A stretch of DNA of 64,000 bases from Ostrinia nubilalis (lineage: Eukaryota > Arthropoda > Insecta > Lepidoptera > Crambidae), in the NCBI RefSeq assembly GCF_963855985.1, contig NC_087118.1:7688001-7752000 (forward strand). The letters are read 5' to 3'. The position numbers and the translations under genes were made by a program. Shown here piece by piece: positions 9,889-18,839 of this stretch; the stretch's first letter is position 1, and each line of letters starts with the position of its first letter. Below the pieces are notes generated by a model. That model saw only the letters and a list, made by a program, of their open reading frames with translations, had not been told where the DNA came from and ran no database searches.

Positions 9889-10617
9889 ATGAAGGGAGGC
9901 AGTGGTATAATTAATACATTGATAGATCATTTACCGTTTGAGTTACATTTACCTGGTTATCAATTTTGTGGTCCTGGAACTAAACTTCAGAAACGATTAC
10001 TTCAAGGCGATCGAGGGATCAACAAATTGGACGAGGCTTGTATGCACCACGATATTGCTTATTTGAATAAAGACTCTGGTGTTCGACAAAAGGCTGATTT
10101 AGAATTGTTAAATATGGCTAAGAAAAGACTAAAATCAAAAGATGTTGGAAAAGGAGAAAAAATAGCTTCATGGATAGTTAAAAATGCGATGAAAGCTAAA
10201 ATCAGAGCCGGTGGAGGCATAACATCATTTAAGAAAGGGATAAAGAAAATAAAATTAAAATTAAAAAAACTGAAATCTAAAGATAATAACTCGGCTATAA
10301 AATATGCTTATGCAGCTGCAAAAAAACTTTTCGGTAGCAAAAAAGGAATACGATTACCTCGATGTATTCCTCTTCCAAAATCTGGAGGACTTTTACCACT
10401 TATTCCTATATTTGAGGGGTTATCAGCTTTAGGTTCTCTTGCGGGAGGTGCAGCTGGTATAGCAAAAGCTGTTAATGATTCTAAAGCCGCACAAAAGAGT
10501 CTAATGGAATCAGAAAGGCACAACAGAATGATGGAAGCGGTAGCCCTTGGAAAAGGACTGTATATAAAACCTCATAAAAAAGGAGCTGGTTTATATCTCA
10601 ATCCGTCAAAAAACTAA
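9889..10617 (+). CDS. Phospholipase A2-like virion protein
   Basis: 242 aa. The N-terminal domain has a calcium-loop motif YQFCGPGT (24-31) and the catalytic pattern D-E-A-C-M-H-H-D (48-55), as in secreted and parvoviral VP1 phospholipases A2, where the enzyme opens endosomal membranes during entry. A lysine-rich linker follows. The C-terminal third has a Gly/Ala-rich hydrophobic stretch (about 178-195) and ends in GKGLYIKPHKKGAGLYL, which suggests a membrane-active or capsid-interior protein. The last sense codons form A AAA AAC directly before TAA, a -1 frameshift signal leading into the protease frame. The copy in A is open and keeps these features. Confidence 0.88.
   Translation: MKGGSGIINTLIDHLPFELHLPGYQFCGPGTKLQKRLLQGDRGINKLDEACMHHDIAYLNKDSGVRQKADLELLNMAKKRLKSKDVGKGEKIASWIVKNAMKAKIRAGGGITSFKKGIKKIKLKLKKLKSKDNNSAIKYAYAAAKKLFGSKKGIRLPRCIPLPKSGGLLPLIPIFEGLSALGSLAGGAAGIAKAVNDSKAAQKSLMESERHNRMMEAVALGKGLYIKPHKKGAGLYLNPSKN
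10608..10614 (+). promoter_or_regulatory. Candidate -1 ribosomal frameshift site (A AAA AAC)
   Basis: The heptamer AAAAAAC is in the right register (codons TCA AAA AAC, then TAA) at the end of the phospholipase gene. Slipping back one base enters exactly the frame of the protease. The same heptamer and stop occur in element A (24649-24655, minus strand). The first A of the site to the protease ATG, about 97 nt, is identical between copies that differ at roughly 20 of the next 300 positions. A short AGCG/CGCT pairing begins six bases downstream, but I cannot judge whether it makes a stable stimulator. Confidence 0.65.
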
Positions 10618-11003
10618 TTAAGCGGCTACCTAGACGTGCGCTCACTAACCTGGATATATTAGAACATGCTAGTGATATTCCATTCTTTCGTGGTGTATTC
10701 ATGCGAGATACATTACCTGCGAAACCAAATAAGATAGAATGTGCTATCATGAATTTAGATATTAACAAAAATCCTGGAACACATTGGGTGGCCTTTGTAA
10801 AGCAATATGATTACGTTGAATATTATGACAGTTTTGGTAATTTAAAACCACCGTTGGAATTAGTCAAATATTTTAATAATTTACCTATAAACTATAATTA
10901 TGTACGATATCAAGCCTTTGGTACAATAAACTGTGGTCATTTGTGTTTGAAATTTTTAAGGAATTATTGGAAAAAACATTTATATAATGAAATTTATAAA
11001 TAA
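10614..11003 (+). CDS. Adenain-like cysteine protease, probably made by -1 frameshift from phospholipase gene
   Basis: 129 codons from the slip point. Catalytic residues of the adenovirus/Ulp1 protease family are visible: His in NPGTHWV, Asp in YYDSFG and Cys in NCGHLCL. In adenoviruses this protease matures capsid proteins. The first ATG (10701) falls inside the family's conserved FRGVFMRDTLP segment. About 29 well-conserved codons precede it, open back into the end of the phospholipase gene with no start codon, so translation by frameshifting is the simplest explanation; leaky initiation at 10701 is the alternative. The end overlaps the possible minor capsid leader at 10987. Confidence 0.88.
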   Translation, partial: LIKRLPRRALTNLDILEHASDIPFFRGVFMRDTLPAKPNKIECAIMNLDINKNPGTHWVAFVKQYDYVEYYDSFGNLKPPLELVKYFNNLPINYNYVRYQAFGTINCGHLCLKFLRNYWKKHLYNEIYK

Positions 11004-11019
11004 AAGTATCAGTATAATA

Positions 11020-11691
11020 ATGTCTTTCACTGTGTCTATAACCGGAACAGGAGCCTCCTTAACAACAAATTATTCACCAACTTTAGAGCTTCGAGAGGAC
11101 TACGAATGCGGTCTTTTATGTTTTTCAACCTTCAATTCAATTCCCAACATAGATGAAAGAAACAACAAGTTTTACTATGGTGAAAATGAGATCATCGAAA
11201 TTCCTGAAGGGTCTTACGAGCTTCAGGATATTTGTGATTATTTAAAAAATAACATCAAGAACACTACATTAAATCTTACTTGCAATAATAACACATTGAA
11301 AACAAATATTTATTGTTCTGAAGACGTTCATTTTAATAAAAGTGGCTCAATTGGTAAAATATTAGGTTTTGGAATGGAAACAATAAATGCAAATATAAGT
11401 ACTGAATCAAAGTATCCTGTGAGCATTCTATCAACAACCATTGTGAGGATCGAATGCGATGTAGTCAGTGGTTCATTTGTGAACGGGAAAGCAAGCCATA
11501 TAATTTATGAATTCGTGCCTAATGTACCACCTGGTTATCGAATAATTGAAATACCTAAAAATTTGATTTATTTTCCTGTCAACCAAAGTTCTATAAGTGC
11601 TATCAGCATCAGGCTGTTGGACGCTGAAAACAAAGAGATAAACTTACGAGGTGAAGAAGTACAACTGTATTTACATTTCAGAAAAAAATGA
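11020..11691 (+). CDS. Minor capsid (penton-like) protein
   Basis: 223 aa from the ATG at 11020. An upstream in-frame ATG at 10987 exists, but in element A the equivalent position is TTG while the MSFTVSI start is conserved. The N-terminal half has ELREDYECGLLCFSTFNSIP and IPEGSYELQDI; the C-terminal half has a beta-rich FPVNQSSISAISIRLLDAEN and a GEEVQLYLHFRKK end. This layout, and its place directly before the major capsid gene, match the single-jelly-roll penton of Polintons and adintoviruses. It ends in an ATGA overlap with the 48-aa gene. Confidence 0.82.
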   Translation: MSFTVSITGTGASLTTNYSPTLELREDYECGLLCFSTFNSIPNIDERNNKFYYGENEIIEIPEGSYELQDICDYLKNNIKNTTLNLTCNNNTLKTNIYCSEDVHFNKSGSIGKILGFGMETINANISTESKYPVSILSTTIVRIECDVVSGSFVNGKASHIIYEFVPNVPPGYRIIEIPKNLIYFPVNQSSISAISIRLLDAENKEINLRGEEVQLYLHFRKK

Positions 11692-11834
11692 TTAACTTCA
11701 ATAAAAATCCTTCTACATTGCTTACTCCAGTCAGTTCTAAAAAAACATTCCAGAAAGACAGACCGCTTCAGCTAAAAAAGAAGCTAACCAAGACCAATAA
11801 AGAATTTCTCAAATTAATTGGTTTAATAAAATGA
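11688..11834 (+). CDS. 48-aa basic protein between the two capsid genes
   Basis: A short frame of 48 codons that fills the gap between minor and major capsid genes exactly. Its ATG overlaps the minor capsid stop (ATGA at 11688-11691) and its stop overlaps the major capsid ATG (ATGA at 11831-11834). It is lysine-rich (LQLKKKLTKTNKEFLKLIG) with no acidic patch. The copy in element A is the same length and still open, with mostly conservative changes. Size and charge suggest a nucleic-acid-binding or capsid-cement peptide, perhaps comparable to adenovirus core peptides; this is inference. Confidence 0.75.
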   Translation: MINFNKNPSTLLTPVSSKKTFQKDRPLQLKKKLTKTNKEFLKLIGLIK

Positions 11835-13039
11835 ATATTTTAAATATATCTCAACAAACATCATATGATAACAGCATTGAAAGTTTCGAGTACCATTCGT
11901 ACAAACCATACGTAACAAGTTTCAACAAGAATGATGAAATACGAATACCGATCAACCAACAAGACTTGTACGTGTTACCTTCACTTAGTAGTCTATATAT
12001 CGAAGGTAAAGTAGTTGTGTATAACAGCACCACCAAAGAAAAAGTATCAAATGTACACTTCGTTAATAATCCAGGCTTATTTCTCTTCCAAGACATAAGA
12101 TATGAACTTAATGGAGTTGAAATAGATAAAATTAAGAATGCTGGTATTACTACAACAATGAAATCTTACCTATCCTTAAATGAAAATGAATCCAAATGTG
12201 GTCGAGTTTGGGGCTGGTCAACCGCGGGAACAAACAATGCTAGTGGTGGAGCATTTTCTGCATCTATACCATTAAATAGGATACTAGGATTTGCAGAGGA
12301 TTATGAAAAAATTATCATTAACTGTAAACACGAGTTAGTGTTACTGAGAAGTAATACTAACCTTAATGCGGTCAAGTTAAATGCAGGTGAAGTTGTAGAT
12401 GACATAATAATCAATAAAATTATTTGGCGCGTTCCACACATCAAAGTTTCAGACCGTGAGAGGATAAACCTATTGAAACACTTGGAGAAAGATCGAGCTA
12501 TTCCATTAGTGTTTCGTAATTGGGATCTGTATGAATACCCATTACTGCCTAAAACACGTAAACATACTTGGTCAATTAAAACTTCATCGCAAATAGAAAA
12601 ACCACGATTTGTTGTAATTGCCTTACAAACCAATCGCAAACATAACGCTGTGTTGTCAATGGCAGAATTTGATCATTGTCACGTACGAGATGTAAGGGTC
12701 TTTTTAAATTCAACATATTATCCGTATGAAGGACTAAATGTCAGTTTTTCAGAAGAAAAAATTGCTTTATTATATGAACAGTATTCAAGATTTCAGCAGT
12801 CGTATCACGGACGCCGGTCAGAGCCGTTGTTGAGCTTGAAAGAATTCAGAGACGTAGCTCCCTTATTTGTTATCGACTGTTCAAGACAACACGAAACTTT
12901 AAAAGGTTCGATCGATGTAAGAGTTGAAATTGAAACAGACCAAGAGATACCAGATCAGACAGCTGCTTATTGCTTGATTCTAAACGATTGTATATTTGAA
13001 TACAAACCTTTGAGTAATATCGTTAAGAAAATATCATGA
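11831..13039 (+). CDS. Major capsid protein (double jelly-roll type, inferred)
   Basis: 402 aa with no catalytic motif and beta-rich content. Conserved blocks include RYELNGVEIDKIKNAGITTT (about 91-110), the segment WGWSTAGTNNASGG and a C-terminal LILNDCIFEY. Proteins with the ELNGVEID block are, as far as I recall, the capsid proteins of insect Polinton/adintovirus elements, and the size and position between minor capsid and exonuclease-like genes agree. Double jelly-roll fold is assumed from the family. The start codon overlaps the stop of the 48-aa gene; the stop overlaps the next start (ATGA at 13036-13039). Confidence 0.82.
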   Translation: MNILNISQQTSYDNSIESFEYHSYKPYVTSFNKNDEIRIPINQQDLYVLPSLSSLYIEGKVVVYNSTTKEKVSNVHFVNNPGLFLFQDIRYELNGVEIDKIKNAGITTTMKSYLSLNENESKCGRVWGWSTAGTNNASGGAFSASIPLNRILGFAEDYEKIIINCKHELVLLRSNTNLNAVKLNAGEVVDDIIINKIIWRVPHIKVSDRERINLLKHLEKDRAIPLVFRNWDLYEYPLLPKTRKHTWSIKTSSQIEKPRFVVIALQTNRKHNAVLSMAEFDHCHVRDVRVFLNSTYYPYEGLNVSFSEEKIALLYEQYSRFQQSYHGRRSEPLLSLKEFRDVAPLFVIDCSRQHETLKGSIDVRVEIETDQEIPDQTAAYCLILNDCIFEYKPLSNIVKKIS

Positions 13040-13524
13040 ATAGCAATATAATCGTAGATCTGCAAGGATTTAAAAATAGCAAAAATGAATTTATAATAAA
13101 AGAATTTGCTATAGCTACCCAAGAGCATACTCACATATTTTTGATTAAGCCTCCATACCCGTTCTCTTCATTGACTGCTGAAGAGAAAAAGCAAGTTTGC
13201 TGGATCGAAAAAAACAGAGGCTATCGATGGAGTGAAGGATATATTGACTATAGAGAATTTCAAAGACTTATCGTACCTTATTTAAAAGGTAAATATATCT
13301 TAGTAAAAGGAGAAGAAAAGATCAAATGGGTGCATAATTTATGTAATCAAAATGACGTTTTAGACGTAACTTGTTTAGGCGCTCCAAGTTTAAGTACTCT
13401 TTACAAACTTTATTGTTTTGATAACCCCACATTATTTAACTGTTTTACTCATAAGAAATATTGTGCATTAAAAAATGTGATGTGTATAAAGAAATGGTGT
13501 GTTGAAAAAAATGTAGCAGTATAA
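13036..13524 (+). CDS. DnaQ/RNase H-fold-like protein, possible exonuclease
   Basis: 162 aa. The start (VDLQGFKN with an early aspartate), a central LKGKYILVKGEEKIKWVHNL and a C-terminal CFTHKKYCALKNV block recall DEDD-type nuclease-fold proteins that are common in insect mobile elements. I cannot confirm a full catalytic set, so the enzyme activity is open. The gene is translationally linked to the major capsid gene by ATGA. The homologue in A carries a nonsense codon. Confidence 0.6.
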   Translation: MNSNIIVDLQGFKNSKNEFIIKEFAIATQEHTHIFLIKPPYPFSSLTAEEKKQVCWIEKNRGYRWSEGYIDYREFQRLIVPYLKGKYILVKGEEKIKWVHNLCNQNDVLDVTCLGAPSLSTLYKLYCFDNPTLFNCFTHKKYCALKNVMCIKKWCVEKNVAV

Positions 13525-14129
13525 TGTAAACTATTGAGTTTAAATTCTTTCTAAATCAAATCAAATCAAATAAATTTATTAAATATTTAAATTTATTAAA
13601 TATTTCTAATGTACATATAATCATTTTCATTGTTTAATTCATAAAAATAATGTGTTTTGAAAAATGTATTTTGCATAAAACATAGAGTTCTCTAAATGGA
13701 TATGAAATGTTTAATAAGGTGTAATGAAATGTTAATAAACTGATTATTTATTGATAAAAAAGGTTGTTTAATTTAACTGGAATACAAAATATGGAAATCC
13801 TAAGGCCTTTGTCCAGTAGTGGACGTCATTTGGTTGAACGAACGATCAAAATAAGAAGACACTTGTTACTGTAAGACTATATTTTCAAAAACACTTGTAA
13901 TAAAAACACATGAAACCTTAATTTTATCGTCACCAAAAGAAAAAAAGAAAGAAAATAAAATTATTGCCTGATTAAGTTAATATAATAAGTACAAAAAGAC
14001 TGATAATTTTCGGTTAATGTACTACAGTGTGATTGCTTCTATTCTTATAATTACATATTAATTTACAAGTTTGCGTTACACTTTAATAAAAACTTAATAC
14101 TTACATTAAAACTATACACTTAAAAAACA
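13525..14129. other. Intergenic region with LINE-tail remnant
   Basis: About 600 bp of AT-rich sequence between convergent genes. It starts with TCAAA/ATTTAAT-type simple repeats (about 13555-13610). At 13803-13849 it contains the sequence ggcctttgtccagtagtgg and flanks, a very common tail of lepidopteran LINE copies. Nothing coding is seen. Confidence 0.5.
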
Positions 14130-14645
14130 CTAAAAGTTATCACCACAAAGTTTTTTCGATATTTTTTGAACAAGATTGTCAGTGAGGTCCATGATTTCGT
14201 CGTATGAATCCTGGACCACGTATTGTGCGCTGATCAGCACATTATCCTCTTGGTCGGTGATTTCTGAGGATGAAGCCGATCCCATATCACTCACAATATC
14301 AATAACTTCTATTTTGATGAGCCTCTTTCCTTTCTGATTTTTCGTTATCACATAGGATTTCGTCGGTCCTAGTCTTCTTTTTGAAACACCTTTTTTATTC
14401 TTAGGCTTTTTCACTTGTCTTTGAACAGCGTGCGCGTGGAGTCTGGAACACAGCTCCGGAAATTCTTGCGTAAATCCCTCCAGCGGATCTTGAGCGTACT
14501 GGGATAACATGATGTCAGGAGATTGAGCCATTATCTATAACAAAATAAAGTTTCATTAGTAAAAATATTTTTAACGTAAAACAAAGTGTTACACAAACTT
14601 CGAAATAAATACTTACAAGAATAGAAGCAATCGCACTGTAGTACA
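14018..14645. repeat. Inverted repeats flanking the small gene of Polinton B
   Basis: 14018-14050 and 14613-14645 are inverted copies of 33 bp (core GATTGCTTCTATTCTT) with about three differences. The likeness fades inward but is still visible around AAGTTTGYGTWACAC (about 14068-14085 and 14585-14600). The pair encloses only the 133-aa gene. The right arm contains a splice-donor-like CTTGTAAGT ahead of a TTATAG acceptor next to the ATG. The arrangement may be an internal cassette or a duplicated promoter. Confidence 0.65.
14130..14531 (-). CDS. Small conserved Polinton protein (copy B), unknown function
   Basis: 133 aa, homologous to 4170-4553 in element A. Shared blocks are QYAQDPLEGF near the N-terminus, a basic middle (KKPKNKKGVSKRR), then RLIKIEVIDI and ISAQYVVQDSYDEIMD. 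A possible 5'-leader intron is suggested by TTGTTATAG just before ATAATGG and a CTTGTAAGT donor near 14617, which would be unusual in this element. The gene lies between the exonuclease-like gene and PolB and is transcribed with PolB's orientation. Function unknown. Confidence 0.72.
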   Translation of the reverse strand: MAQSPDIMLSQYAQDPLEGFTQEFPELCSRLHAHAVQRQVKKPKNKKGVSKRRLGPTKSYVITKNQKGKRLIKIEVIDIVSDMGSASSSEITDQEDNVLISAQYVVQDSYDEIMDLTDNLVQKISKKLCGDNF

Positions 14646-15044
14646 ACGTTCGTCAGAGACAAAGTGTGAATGGTAAGAAAATAACCGAGTTGAGGAATCA
14701 ATCACATTTTGCTGAGTTTATAATTAATATCGTCGTCACTGACGACCTACATAATACTCAGCACGTGTACATAAACATGACAATCAGTATTGTCGAATGT
14801 TTCTTTTGCTTGAATTTTATAAATAAAAAAACAAAATATCAATTTAATTTAGCAGGTAAGGAATTTTGTAAGAAAACCAAAAAAAAATATTCTGAAAATG
14901 ATTTATTTTTATAAGTAAGTAAAAAGTAATGCTAACAGAAAATGCAATATAATATTAAATTTAACAATAAAGTCTAAAACTAACGTACCTATTTTACATA
15001 AAAATTATTTATATTTAATATTTATTTCAGCTTAAAGTTATTTA
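14532..15044. other. Intergenic region between small gene and PolB
   Basis: About 510 bp, including the right arm of the inverted repeat and the probable leader of the small gene. An 82-codon frame at 14666 starts with GTG, has no homologue in A and no recognisable motif; I do not call it. The rest is AT-rich. Confidence 0.4.
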
Positions 15045-18000
15045 TTACAACAAAGAGCTATGCCCCCATGCCATTGTGGATATTTTGTCTTGCAATATAA
15101 AACGTTTGTCATCCGCATTTGACAAAGCAATCTTATTAACAGTCTGTGTAAAAATATTATGCTTTATACATTTAAAGAGAATATTTTTCCTACGCACTAT
15201 TTTATCGTTTAGTAATGCGTTACTATAATCAGATGCCTCCAAGTGCTTAATAACATTTTTTCTTATTCCTTTTGCCTTTTTAATGACATTAGAATCAGTT
15301 TTAATGCAATACAACTTTGATCTCAACCCTACAAATTCAGTCATTATACATCCGCCAAGTTCGTCTTTGAATAGACCAGGTACTTTTTTGTTTCGAATCG
15401 GAAGGTCATACTGATTTTTCAGAGCGTAATTACTGGTATCGAAATATTGTAAGAAATGTTGCTTTATATCTACGTAAAAATCATTTGTTTCTATTTGGTA
15501 GATAAAGCTATCGGTGTCTGTATAGCATAGTCGTACTCTATCTCCGTAGTGAGGCTTTATTACAGAGTAATGAAACTGGTACATGTGACTTTTAGAAAGT
15601 TCTAAAACGGCAAAGCCAATGTAAATTGGTTTATCTAATATAATTCTTTCCGGTTTCATTTGAATAGCCACTAAGTTTTCGGAGAAAATGGTGGCGCTAT
15701 GGAAGTTTGGTCGAGAAATTAACTTTGCAGCAGAGAGAGACCGGTTTGTTCGATTGGTATCGTCCTGCCACTGATTGACTAATTTGATGTCTACTCTACG
15801 TTCAGTGTCTTCTAATGTTTTCCCAAAAACAGAATTATTCATAAGTTTGAATAAATCTTGTTGGAATGGTGTTACTGCTTTCTTTCTCAGTTCTGTGTTA
15901 AGATTTATATATTGCGCTAAAAATTTGCTTTGTTTAAAAGTCACAACTCGATGAATTTTTTGTAAAATTAGACCATGGTTTAAACAAGTCTTTAAATGAA
16001 CGTAGTGAATCACATATTGGTATTTTGAATATAAGTTTGGTACTAATTTAGAAGTTTTACCTCCCGGAGGTATGAATTTCTCCGCGCAAAATGGATAATC
16101 GTTGTGAATACAATGCAATTCTTCCGGATATAATAAATCAACTTCAAGAATAAACCCAAAATCCGCATCGTCGCGCACGTTCATAATTTGTAATTGATCA
16201 ATTTCGTGCTGTTTCAAAAATCTGAAATGGGATACTGGCAAAGACTGGCACATACTATAACCATAAAGATTATTACAGTCGATATATATGAGAAATGAAT
16301 CCGTTTTAGTTTCATCATAATTATCCATGTAAATATTATTCGCCTGAGCATGTCTAGTAGAACATAAACAAATTCCACCCCGTATTCCTTTCTGTATGAG
16401 ACGTATAATTTCTAAGTCAGACAATAACTCTAACTCTACTCCTGTTTTCAGCAACATTGCGTCAAATGATAAGCTCGGAGCTGTTAAGTAAAAAGCAGGA
16501 TCTAAGTGATATTGCTTTTTACAAACCGCTCTAAAATTTTCAAAGACGTCTGTTAGTAAATAGACGTCGGTTTTGAGATAAAGATCTGTATATTCTCCCA
16601 TATTGCTTATGTTAAAAGTATCCCAAATCACTTGTGCATGCATGTAATCTTCATCGCTGATACCTTCGTCAGTTAAAGTATTATAGAAGCTTTCTTTGGG
16701 AGGAAGTTGTCTCTCAGAGAACGATCTCCAAGATTTCATGTGGTCGTAGGGATAAATACCTTTGCGAGTCATTAATTTAAATTCGTTTTCTTTAGCAAAA
16801 CATTGTTTTAAGTGAATGAAATCTGCTTTGTCTAAACCGTTTGCTAATTTTTCTAAGCTTGTGCCTAGAAATTTAAACGAGTCTACAAATCTTAATTGTG
16901 CAAATTTCCCATCAGACATTTTTAAAAATTTTGTGAATGAAATATAGTTTTCTTTATTCTTAGGTATTACTTTAATAGGACCCAAACTATCAGCCAATTC
17001 CTTAATGAATAAATGACAATCATAGCCTGCTAAATTATGAAAAAAAATAGGAACTAGTTTTGGGAGACTGTACTGTAAATTGCAGTACTGGTGAGCAGCA
17101 CCTCGGTAGCAGCCTGTCAAGTGACAATGGTCTCTTACTTTGTCAAATAGCAGGAGACTATTGCAAATATGACACACGTCAGCTTTGGCATGCATTTTGG
17201 CATCACTTTCGTTAAACACCATTGGCACTTCAACGTTTAAAATTTCATAAATTTTTTCTACGTCTCTATACAGACATTTGAGAAATTTTTGAACACAGTC
17301 GCGACCGCGGTACGAAATGAATCGATTAAGTTTGCTATCAAATGAGCAAACAATGCGATAAGCAAAAGCTGCTGGAATGTGTTGTGTACGATTTAACGTA
17401 AAACTACAATTTGGATCAGGCTCACAAGTCGTTATTGGTTTAAGTAGAGTTTCAAAGTCGGCGTACACCACAAAAGGAACATCCTGTTTCCGATTAAAAT
17501 TTTTAAAATGAAGACAACTACCATGTTCCGGAAGCACGGTAGTCACACCGCAACAAGTGTGACTATTAAGTTTCTCTTCAGACGAAAAAAACAGCATACA
17601 ATCATCACAAAAGTATATCGTGCCATGATGCTTTGTTATTTGAGTACGAACAAGACGTGACAAATTTTTTATTAAAACATAGTGCGATTTGTTTCCCTTT
17701 TCAAGTAATAATAAATTGATCCTTGTTTTTCTTTTAAACTCAGATCTGTAAATTGGACCCACAATGCGATTACTTTTTAAGGAATATACATTTATGGATA
17801 TATTTTGATTATTTTTTTCAAATGTTCTTATATCTGTGAAAGTAACAGGGAAGTTTAGACCATCAATATTCAATACGTCTTGAAAATTAGGATAGGACGA
17901 TGGACGATCTCCGTTGCGTTTTGCAGGATACAGGGCTGCGACAACGCTCCATAAAAAACAAAAGCTATCTTTGTTTTGGATATTGATGCATGCTTTTTTC

Positions 18001-18551
18001 TTTTTTAAATATAATGGCAAATCCATATAACTAGAACCTGAACCACTTAAAGGATCGAATTTATTGATATTAATCTCTACATAAATGTTATTTAGAAAGG
18101 CCCACCCACTGTCACGGTCCTGAAATTCTTCAACTTTTTTACACAAGTTATTAACAACAGAGTCAAATATTTGGTTCCAGTTAAAGTTACGATGTATTGT
18201 TATATTCTTAGTGGCAAAAGATTTAACGTCTTGGGAATCATTTTTTAGTAAAATGAAATTAGCAAAATACTCAATATTTATCTTTAAACTTACGTATTTT
18301 TTTAACGACTTTTCGATAAGACTACATAATTTTCCACGTTTACTGTTTAAAAATATATCCGGTAAAGTTGACTCGTGTTCCACATTTGCTGGAATTCTAA
18401 ATGATGCAATACGACCTTTAAATGCAGAGGTTACCTTAAGTACTCCGTCTTCTACCGGAACCGCACATTTGTTTTTGTGCGCATTACTCCTCAAGTGACC
18501 TATCCAATGCGTATTTTCCACGCGGGTACCACAAGCAGTACAAAAAGGCAT
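15045..18551 (-). CDS. Protein-primed family B DNA polymerase
   Basis: 1168 aa, apparently full length. An N-terminal zinc finger (CTACGTR...HWIGHLRSNAH, 4-25) is followed by a second cysteine/histidine cluster (CDDCMLFF, about 315) and an HNH-like cluster C-x2-C...VRDHCHLTG (about 460-490). Exonuclease motifs: YADFET (363-368), HNLAGYD (505-511), YTDLYLKTD (654-662). Polymerase motifs: DCNNLYGYSM (758-767), NNSVFGKT (905-912), YTDTDS (1010-1015). All catalytic acids are present. The family starts replication from a terminal protein attached to DNA ends. The gene runs opposite to the virion genes, with about 4.7 kb between its start and the right terminal repeat. Confidence 0.97.
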   Translation of the reverse strand: MPFCTACGTRVENTHWIGHLRSNAHKNKCAVPVEDGVLKVTSAFKGRIASFRIPANVEHESTLPDIFLNSKRGKLCSLIEKSLKKYVSLKINIEYFANFILLKNDSQDVKSFATKNITIHRNFNWNQIFDSVVNNLCKKVEEFQDRDSGWAFLNNIYVEININKFDPLSGSGSSYMDLPLYLKKKKACINIQNKDSFCFLWSVVAALYPAKRNGDRPSSYPNFQDVLNIDGLNFPVTFTDIRTFEKNNQNISINVYSLKSNRIVGPIYRSEFKRKTRINLLLLEKGNKSHYVLIKNLSRLVRTQITKHHGTIYFCDDCMLFFSSEEKLNSHTCCGVTTVLPEHGSCLHFKNFNRKQDVPFVVYADFETLLKPITTCEPDPNCSFTLNRTQHIPAAFAYRIVCSFDSKLNRFISYRGRDCVQKFLKCLYRDVEKIYEILNVEVPMVFNESDAKMHAKADVCHICNSLLLFDKVRDHCHLTGCYRGAAHQYCNLQYSLPKLVPIFFHNLAGYDCHLFIKELADSLGPIKVIPKNKENYISFTKFLKMSDGKFAQLRFVDSFKFLGTSLEKLANGLDKADFIHLKQCFAKENEFKLMTRKGIYPYDHMKSWRSFSERQLPPKESFYNTLTDEGISDEDYMHAQVIWDTFNISNMGEYTDLYLKTDVYLLTDVFENFRAVCKKQYHLDPAFYLTAPSLSFDAMLLKTGVELELLSDLEIIRLIQKGIRGGICLCSTRHAQANNIYMDNYDETKTDSFLIYIDCNNLYGYSMCQSLPVSHFRFLKQHEIDQLQIMNVRDDADFGFILEVDLLYPEELHCIHNDYPFCAEKFIPPGGKTSKLVPNLYSKYQYVIHYVHLKTCLNHGLILQKIHRVVTFKQSKFLAQYINLNTELRKKAVTPFQQDLFKLMNNSVFGKTLEDTERRVDIKLVNQWQDDTNRTNRSLSAAKLISRPNFHSATIFSENLVAIQMKPERIILDKPIYIGFAVLELSKSHMYQFHYSVIKPHYGDRVRLCYTDTDSFIYQIETNDFYVDIKQHFLQYFDTSNYALKNQYDLPIRNKKVPGLFKDELGGCIMTEFVGLRSKLYCIKTDSNVIKKAKGIRKNVIKHLEASDYSNALLNDKIVRRKNILFKCIKHNIFTQTVNKIALSNADDKRFILQDKISTMAWGHSSLL

Positions 18552-18839
18552 GTTATCAATACACTTTAAGCTGAAATAACGTCTTTAGGTATTTTACTAG
18601 TAAACAATAACGTAGTACAGTTAACGGGAATTACACAATTTATGAATTATACAACAAACTATGGCTTATAAATTCTAAAAGAAGATTTAGGTTTAAGATT
18701 TAACAGAAAATTAACGAGAGTCTAACTCTTGATGTTCATATATGACTAAACTTAAAAGCCTATAGGAAAATGCAACAAAAAATATATTAGATGCTATTTA
18801 TTTTAAATCATTCTCAGAATAGAACTAACTAACTTAAAA
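18552..18839. other. AT-rich gap between PolB start and spliced gene
   Basis: No coding sequence or repeat recognised. It would hold the PolB leader and promoter and the 3' untranslated part of the spliced gene. Confidence 0.4.

Noticed and set aside
14666..14914. 82-codon frame in Polinton B
   Set aside because: Starts with GTG, lies in AT-rich sequence, and has no motif or counterpart in element A.
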